The position numbers were made by a program, and so were the translations under genes. A DNA stretch of 64,000 bases from CAZSAT01 sp964604675. GTDB lineage: Bacteria > Myxococcota_A > UBA796 > CAJQPC01. The stretch is from assembly GCA_964604675.1 (NCBI GenBank), contig CAZSAT010000012.1, forward strand, positions 1 to 64,000, in the 5' to 3' direction. The notes beneath the pieces were generated by a model that worked only from the letters and a program-made list of their open reading frames with translations, was not told where the DNA came from and did no database searches. Shown in pieces: positions 59,201-64,000 of the stretch (position 1 is the stretch's first letter; each line of letters begins with the position of its first letter).

Positions 59201-62200
59201 CCGCTCACCGTCACGGGGCACCTGGATCTGGGCGCCCTGCACGCGGTGGCCGACGCGCCTCCCCACGCCAGGCCGTGGTCGCCCCCGGCCACGCCGGCCC
59301 GCCTCGCGCGACCCGCCCCCTCGCCGCCTCCGGGCGCGCCATCGGCGTCGCAGGCGGGCCCGAGCCTCTTGGAAGCGGAACCGCTGGTGCTGCCGGCCGG
59401 TGCCCCGCGCACCCTGGCCGAGGTGCTCGAGCGCGCGGCGCAGGGGGCTCGCAGCGTGGTGCACGTGGAGGAACGCGACGTACGCGTGGCGTGGACGGAT
59501 CTTCTCGGCGATGCGCAGCGCGTGGCTGGCGGTCTGGCTGCGGCCGGGATCCGTCGCGGCGACGAGGTGGTGGTCGTGGTCGGTGCCAGTCGGCACGCGT
59601 TGCCGGCGATCTGGGGGTGTCTCCTCGCCGGTGTCGCAGCGGTGCCCCTCGCGCGGCCCCCCGACTACGTCACGTCGACCGCGGCCCTGGAACGGCTCCG
59701 GGTCGTGTGGGAGAGCCTCGGGAAGCCGCCGGTGCTCGTGCCCCCCGGGGACGCACCGACGGGGACCCTCGCAGGAGCTGTGTTGCTCGATCTGGGGAGC
59801 TTGTTGTGGTCCGAGCCCGCGCCACCGACCTGCCAGCCCGAGGACATCGCGGTGCTGCTGCTCACCTCGGGCAGCACCGGTGTCCCGAAGCCGGTCGTGC
59901 AGACCCACGAGAGCGTGATCGCCTTCTTGGAGAGCTACACCCAGCGCCACGGCTTCGGCGCTGGAGACGTGTACCTGAACTGGCTCGGGCTCGACCACGT
60001 GGCCCCCTTGTTCATGGTGCACTTCACCGCCGCCTACCATGGCGGCGAGCAGGTCAACGCGCCCTTCGCGGGGCTCCTCGCACGGCCGGCCTCGGGGCTC
60101 GAGCAGATCCATCGGCACCGCGCCACCACGACCTTCGCGCCGAACTTCGTGTTCGGGCTCCTGGCCGAGGCGGCCGAGGCCGCGGTGCCCGGCTCCCTCG
60201 ACCTGTCGTGCTTCGACAAGGTCACCAACGGGGGCGAGAGCATCGTGCCGCGCACGGCACGTCGCTTCCTCGTCGCCCTGGGCGCCCACGGGCTGCCCGA
60301 ACACGCCATGGTGCCCATCTGGGGCATGTCGGAGACCTGCTCGGCGACCATCACGAGCCTGGACTTCCGGCTCGCCGGCACCGACGACGCCGACCCCTTC
60401 ACGGCGCTGGGAGGACCTACGCCCGGCTTCGCGCTTCGCATCGTCGACGAGCTGGGTGCGGTGGTGCCGAGGGGGGTGGTCGGTCGCCTCGAGGTGCGTG
60501 GTCCGCAGGTCACCCCGGGCTACCTCCGGCGTCCCGACGCCAACGCCGAGTCCTTCGGTGAGGGCGGTTGGTTCGACACCGGGGATCTGGGCTTCGTCGA
60601 CGACGGTGGGCTCACCCTCACGGGTCGCGCGAAGGACGTGATCATCGTGCACGGGGTGAACTTCTACAGCCACGAGATCGAAGCGGTCGTCGACGCCACC
60701 GAGGGCGTTCGCAGGAGCTTCTCGGCGGCTGTGGCCCACCGAGAGCCGGGCGATGAGACCGACCGGTTGGTGGTCTTCTACGTCCCGGAGTCCACGGCCC
60801 CACCGGAGCTCGAGGCGGAGCTGGTCGCCCGGATCCACGGAGGCGCGGGCATCACGCCGTCGCGGTTGGTCGCGGTTGAAGCCCGCGACATCCCCAAGAC
60901 CGCCATCGGCAAGATCCAGCGCTCGAAGCTCCGTGAACGCCTCGTCGCTGGCGCATTCCCGGATCCAGGCGCCCGGCCCGCCTGGACGTTCCGCGCGGTG
61001 TGGCGGCCGCGCCGTGTGCGTCGCGAGCGTTCGCGCGGCGCAACGGTCGTCGGTTCGCTCGACGAGCTGGCCATGGCGCCGGGCACCGCGGTGGTCGACC
61101 TCCGGGCGCTGGCGGGGGGCGATCTCCACAGCCTGCTCGGCATCGTCTGGGAGCATGCGGAACGCCTCCGGGACGAGGTGGAGCCCGAGCTCCTCGTGGT
61201 GACCCGGGGCGCGCTCGGCGACGACGCCGTGTGCCCTGGTGGGGCGGCGCTCGCGGGTGCGTTGAGCTGCCTGGGGCAGGAGCGGCCCGGCCTCCGGGCG
61301 CGGCTCCTGGACCTGCCCCCAGCTCCGGACCCCCGCGAGAGCGCCTGGATCGTGCAGGAGCTCTCGGAGCTCGGCCGGCACGAGCCCGAGGTGCTTCGGC
61401 GCGGCGGCTGTCGTCTGGTCCGTCGGCTCGTGCCGGGCCAGCTCCCTGCAGGCCCACTCCCTTGGTCCGATGGCGACGGGGTCGTCATCAGCGGTGCGCT
61501 GGGCGGCGTGGGGCGTGTGCTGCTCGACGTGCTCGCGGATCGCCGGCTGCGGGTGCTGGCGCTCGGGCGGAGCGCGGAGCCCGACCTCGCCGGCGTGCCG
61601 TCCCGGTTGGAGGTGAGCTACGCGCCGTGCGATCTCGGCACCGGCGCCGTCGACGCGATCGTGAGGGACTGGGAAGGAGGGCGGCCCGCGGTGGCGTTCT
61701 TCCACCTGGCCGCGCAGATGCCGGTCGTGCCCTTGTCCGAGCAGACCGTCGAGCTGGTTCGGGACGTGCTGCGGCCTCGGAGTGCTGGCACCGACGCGCT
61801 CGCGCGGCTGGCGCTCGAACGGGACGCGATCTGGGTCGACTTCGGGTCCGTCAACGAGTTCCTCGGGGGCTTCGGCGTGTCGGCGTACGCGGCCGGCTGT
61901 CGCTACGGGGAGGCGCGCATGGCGGTGCACAGGGCACGTGGAGGCCGTGGCCAGAGGCTGATCTGGACCGCGTGGCAGGACCGCGGGGTCACCGCTGGCC
62001 TCGACGTGCGGTCGGCGAACCGACGTCGCGGCTTCCACGCCATCGACCGGGAGGCTGGCGCGGAGGACCTCCGGGCGGCGCTGGCGGACGGCGGCGACTG
62101 GGTGCTGGGTCTGGACGCAACGTCCGCGCCCACACGGGCGCTCGTGCAGGGGGCGCCCTTGACCCTGCTCGGCCACACGTCGGCGGGAAGCGACGGCTTC

Positions 62201-62575
62201 GGCACGGCGTGGAGGCTCGTCGAGGAGCCGTCCGTCCGTGAAGAGCGGCCCGCGGTGGCCCCGCTCCGAGGCGAGGTCGAGCGGCAGGTGGCGGCGATCT
62301 GGTGCGAGGTCCTCGGTCGCAGCGAGGTGGGGGCCGACGTCAGCTTCTTCGAGCTGGGTGGCCACTCGCTGTTGCTGGTGGAGGTGCAGGCGAGGCTCGA
62401 GCAGGCGTTTGCACGCCCGGTCCCGGCCGCCGAGCTGTTTCGGAACCCGACCGTTCGGGCGCTGGCCCGCCACCTCGCGGGTGACGATGCGCCGCCGCCG
62501 CCGGACCGCGCTCGCTCACGCGCGGACCGCATGAAGGCGCGCACGCGAACGCTCCGGGGGCGCCGCCGTGGTTGA
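56279..62575 (+). CDS. NRPS-like multidomain synthetase (A-T-C-[A fragment]-A-KR-T)
   Basis: The 2098-residue protein has in order: adenylation domain A1 (about 1-455; YTSGTTGRPKGVQLTHE at 146, YGPAEATI, PVSANGKIDRQAL), carrier T1 (LGLDSLQVVEL at about 503), condensation domain (HHVAVDW at about 660, Gly of HHxxxDG replaced by Trp), and a short segment resembling an orphan adenylation C-terminal subdomain (about 915-985). A Pro-rich linker, acyl-ligase-like A2 (LLTSGSTGVPKPVVQTHE at 1194; GKIQRSK at 1543), a ketoreductase (VVISGALGGVGRV at 1735; active-site YAAGC) and carrier T2 (FELGGHSLLLV at 2023) follow. TTG 56279 follows GGAGG. No terminal thioesterase is present. The downstream PKS overlaps its end by eight bases. 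The product is unknown. Confidence 0.9.
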   Translation: MTTGGAREEPAGGVRLHVHALAVLARMGDKPLVDEVPAATLARDALALARWLQERGEGVVAFRLTRDPRLVVALLGAMCSGRTFLALDPELPDARQRQLLDDACASLLICDGAGPGGPTEIASWPELEPGTPTTQAADVDVAVLMYTSGTTGRPKGVQLTHEGLLAAVQGLCEAWELDAHARLPALSSVAFDMALLELLVPLVVGAHLCLCSRETARDGRALARVLRDRTHLVATPTTLRALVRSGWQPPGPVKVLSGGEALERELVDALQARGCVVFNGYGPAEATICALVDRVEQGPVTIGRPLPGVTAQVIDGQLALGGPALARGYQGDTLLTASRFVRVDGCRVYLTGDRVEQRDDGRFTFLGRVDDQVKIRGNRIEPAEVEAALRAVHGIREGAVVVDRGVATRLVAFYAGDVAPDVVRSALRAVLPAPAVPALVLKRLELPVSANGKIDRQALVVPRRPAALGSPEPAATEDEERLVARATALLGAPVGVLDDLFALGLDSLQVVELCEDEAFAPRDVYRSGQLRALARIERAVVSAGAVDGAPATPPQSALVLLHALDAEHGALRVAATLTVSHRSTHEVVTAMGTVLGRHASLRTVVRQGRQVVLPDGPVLHGWPADVDALARTLHPVDGPVAAWAVRTIDGVVEVLLVVHHVAVDWRSLGVVAVELDAALRGRELPPPLHLAAFAARQPRGEVEVQALARTLDEAPVLGLPAGRGTGVGQLVVAVDRPEGPGTELARWLARTAAALFSETGQLDQVLGTLADLRRSGEDHLVGFCANPIPVRVRLDAAGTLGDVGRVVALALREAMAWQDVPFATLQRARATPGPLRVCVAVQDRPPSGEVTLTEWPSESVAYDLLIEVLRGAGGRRLKLSWRRPALDDAAAERLVAAISRAPDVAEHLGDRAPWLPVTEARLLELGSVRDAAVARRTRADGQVVTVGWYVPVPHAPRVPPAAGELDHLIPVARLPLTVTGHLDLGALHAVADAPPHARPWSPPATPARLARPAPSPPPGAPSASQAGPSLLEAEPLVLPAGAPRTLAEVLERAAQGARSVVHVEERDVRVAWTDLLGDAQRVAGGLAAAGIRRGDEVVVVVGASRHALPAIWGCLLAGVAAVPLARPPDYVTSTAALERLRVVWESLGKPPVLVPPGDAPTGTLAGAVLLDLGSLLWSEPAPPTCQPEDIAVLLLTSGSTGVPKPVVQTHESVIAFLESYTQRHGFGAGDVYLNWLGLDHVAPLFMVHFTAAYHGGEQVNAPFAGLLARPASGLEQIHRHRATTTFAPNFVFGLLAEAAEAAVPGSLDLSCFDKVTNGGESIVPRTARRFLVALGAHGLPEHAMVPIWGMSETCSATITSLDFRLAGTDDADPFTALGGPTPGFALRIVDELGAVVPRGVVGRLEVRGPQVTPGYLRRPDANAESFGEGGWFDTGDLGFVDDGGLTLTGRAKDVIIVHGVNFYSHEIEAVVDATEGVRRSFSAAVAHREPGDETDRLVVFYVPESTAPPELEAELVARIHGGAGITPSRLVAVEARDIPKTAIGKIQRSKLRERLVAGAFPDPGARPAWTFRAVWRPRRVRRERSRGATVVGSLDELAMAPGTAVVDLRALAGGDLHSLLGIVWEHAERLRDEVEPELLVVTRGALGDDAVCPGGAALAGALSCLGQERPGLRARLLDLPPAPDPRESAWIVQELSELGRHEPEVLRRGGCRLVRRLVPGQLPAGPLPWSDGDGVVISGALGGVGRVLLDVLADRRLRVLALGRSAEPDLAGVPSRLEVSYAPCDLGTGAVDAIVRDWEGGRPAVAFFHLAAQMPVVPLSEQTVELVRDVLRPRSAGTDALARLALERDAIWVDFGSVNEFLGGFGVSAYAAGCRYGEARMAVHRARGGRGQRLIWTAWQDRGVTAGLDVRSANRRRGFHAIDREAGAEDLRAALADGGDWVLGLDATSAPTRALVQGAPLTLLGHTSAGSDGFGTAWRLVEEPSVREERPAVAPLRGEVERQVAAIWCEVLGRSEVGADVSFFELGGHSLLLVEVQARLEQAFARPVPAAELFRNPTVRALARHLAGDDAPPPPDRARSRADRMKARTRTLRGRRRG

Positions 62576-64000
62576 CGTGAACGCGCTGTCCCAGGATCAG
62601 GCCCTGGAGGGGGCGGTGGCCGTCGTAGGACTGGCCTGCCGCTTGCCGGGGTCGCCGGACGTCGCGAGCTTCTGGGAGGGGCTCCTCGCGGGTCGCGACG
62701 GCATCCGTCACTTCACGCGGCACGAGCTGCTGGAGGCCGGGCACGCCGAGGAGTCGGTCGACCGACCGGGCTTCGTCGGAGCCAAGGGCTGGCTGGCCCA
62801 CGCCGACTGCTTCGACGCGGGCTTCTTCGGCATGAGCCCGCGGGAGGCGCAGCTGACCGACCCCCAGCACCGCGTGTTCCTCGAGCTGTGCTGGGCGGTG
62901 TTCGAAGATGCCGCCATCGACCCCGCCAGGCTCGACGTGCCCGTGGGGGTGTACGGGGCGTGCTCGGCGAACACCTACCTCCGCAACGTGTTGCTCGCGG
63001 ACCGGGCGCTGTACGCCTCGCTCGGCGGCTTGCAGAGCCTCGTCGGAGCCGACGCCGATCACCTCGCCACCCGCGTCGCCTGGAAGCTCGACCTGCGCGG
63101 TCCGGCGATGACCGTGCGATCGGCGTGCTCCAGCTCGCTGGTCGCGGTGCAGCTGGGCATGCAGGCGCTTCAGACCGGGCAGTGCGACCTCGCGCTGGTC
63201 GGCGGTGTGTCCATCAGCGCACCCCTGATCGACGGGCAGCTCCATCAGCCGGGGGGCATCTACAGCCCGGACGGACGCTGCAGGAGCTACGACGCGTCTG
63301 CTGGGGGGTCGATCGGGGGCGACGGCGCGGTGGTCCTCCTCCTGCGTCCGTTGGAGGACGCGGTGGCCGCCGCGGACCCGATCCGTGCAGTGCTCTTGTC
63401 GTCGGCGGTCAACAACGACGGGGGCGCCCGCATCGGCTACACCGCCCCCGGCGTCGACGGCCAGGCGGAGGTGGTGGAGCTCGCGCTCGCGCTCGCGGAG
63501 GTCGACCCCGGGAGCATCGGCCTGGTGGAGGGGCACGGCACCGCCACGCCGCTCGGTGACCCCGTCGAGGTGGCGGCGCTGGCGCGGGTCTACGCGAACC
63601 TCCCGCCATCGACTTGCGCCCTCGGGAGCGTGAAGTCCAACCTCGGGCACCTGAACGCTGCGGCGGGTGTGGCCGGTCTCGCCAAGGCCATCCTGGCGGT
63701 CGAGCACGGCCAGGTGCCGCCCACGCTTCACTTCGAGTCGCCGAATCCCGAGCTGCGGCTGGACAAGACCCCCTTCTTCGTGCCGACGCGCACGGTCGGC
63801 TTCCCGCGGCGGCCGCGTCGCGCGGCGGTCAGCTCCCTCGGCGCCGGTGGCACCAACGCGCACGCCGTCGTCCAGGAGCCTCCTGCCCGCGACCCCCAGC
63901 CGGCGTCCGGGTGCGATCGGGTGCTGCTGCTCTCGGCCCGCAGCGAGGTGTCGCTGGATCGGTTCGCGAGGTCCTTGTCCGAGACCGAGGCCTCGCTCGA
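62568..64000 (+). CDS. Polyketide synthase beginning with a ketosynthase (3' end cut by window edge)
   Basis: The first 477 residues are present. After a short docking-like N-terminus (MVDVNALSQDQALEG) comes a complete type I KS: VAVVGLACRLPGSP, DPQHRVFLELCWAVFEDA, active-site Cys in VRSACSSSLVAVQ, and the two His in EGHGTATPLGDPVE and SVKSNLGHLNAAAG. It ends with LGAGGTNAHAV. The start of the KS-AT linker (RVLLLSARSEVSLDRF) follows. GTG 62568 overlaps the NRPS stop; GTG 62577 is an alternative start. It would extend the chain handed over from T2. Confidence 0.92.
   Translation, partial: MVDVNALSQDQALEGAVAVVGLACRLPGSPDVASFWEGLLAGRDGIRHFTRHELLEAGHAEESVDRPGFVGAKGWLAHADCFDAGFFGMSPREAQLTDPQHRVFLELCWAVFEDAAIDPARLDVPVGVYGACSANTYLRNVLLADRALYASLGGLQSLVGADADHLATRVAWKLDLRGPAMTVRSACSSSLVAVQLGMQALQTGQCDLALVGGVSISAPLIDGQLHQPGGIYSPDGRCRSYDASAGGSIGGDGAVVLLLRPLEDAVAAADPIRAVLLSSAVNNDGGARIGYTAPGVDGQAEVVELALALAEVDPGSIGLVEGHGTATPLGDPVEVAALARVYANLPPSTCALGSVKSNLGHLNAAAGVAGLAKAILAVEHGQVPPTLHFESPNPELRLDKTPFFVPTRTVGFPRRPRRAAVSSLGAGGTNAHAVVQEPPARDPQPASGCDRVLLLSARSEVSLDRFARSLSETEASL

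Noticed and set aside
58973..62473. Minus-strand open frame of about 1170 codons opposite the NRPS-like gene
   Set aside because: The plus strand carries intact A2, KR and carrier motifs throughout. The minus-strand translation shows no domain and biased composition.
1..64000. Mobile elements, prophage, tRNA or rRNA genes
   Set aside because: No transposase, integrase or phage gene, no terminal repeats, and no tRNA or rRNA sequence was recognised. Composition looks uniform across the window.

Overview
The window is about 70% G+C by eye, packed with genes, and bacterial. It most resembles Myxococcota (former Deltaproteobacteria). Two secreted proteins end in a MYXO-CTERM-like tail (Cys, hydrophobic stretch, Arg cluster). 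One also carries MopE-type calcium-binding repeats. A kinase-fold protein, an ECF sigma/DUF4384/caspase operon, a PfaD enoyl reductase and the start of an NRPS/PKS cluster fit the same picture. No rRNA, tRNA, CRISPR array or insertion sequence was seen, and no gene-free stretch exceeds about 135 bases.

Layout. 1-3.0 kb: a probable pseudokinase (cut by the edge), a very acidic protein and a small lipoprotein. 3.1-4.6 kb: purH. 4.6-17.3 kb: a tryptophan/kynurenine and aminophenol-type catabolic island. It holds tryptophan 2,3-dioxygenase, an atypical SDR, kynurenine formamidase, a luciferase-like monooxygenase, an asparaginase-II-like protein, an aminomuconate-semialdehyde dehydrogenase, a SlyD-type isomerase, and a 2-aminophenol 1,6-dioxygenase whose alpha subunit is fused to a RidA-type aminomuconate deaminase. 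A SUI1/YciH protein, a small unknown and a DUF3604 surface protein sit inside it. 17.4-24.8 kb: an RND efflux pair coupled to PfaD and to three small envelope proteins. 24.8-28.6 kb: an ECF sigma, DUF4384, caspase, lipoprotein operon. 28.7-34.9 kb: MFS transporter, Dus, two unknowns, bacterioferritin with its ferredoxin under a Fur-like box, and a beta-helix surface protein. 35.0-47.2 kb: a long collinear operon of envelope proteins around a complete peptide ABC transporter. 47.2-51.8 kb: exonuclease III, Bcp, patatin, a cation diffusion facilitator and an OmpA-type protein. 51.8-55.2 kb: an Ig-like/beta-barrel protein and a probable selenoprotein. 55.3-64.0 kb: an alpha/beta hydrolase, a 2098-residue NRPS-like protein (A-T-C-[A fragment]-A-KR-T) and the first 477 residues of a PKS starting with a ketosynthase.

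The standout is the thioredoxin-like lipoprotein at 54474-55214 (minus). Its frame is broken once, by a TGA exactly where the first Cys of the redox CxxC motif belongs (W-TGA-G-T-C). A perfect 8-bp hairpin with a GGU loop follows 13 bases later, as expected of a bacterial SECIS element. Three genome-style habits also recur. Lipoprotein leaders are extremely short and uncharged, with Cys as early as residue 7. A TAGGC or ATA-type box lies about 7 bases before many start codons, and divergent starts lie only 22-37 bp apart. Neighbouring genes very often overlap by GTGA or ATGA.
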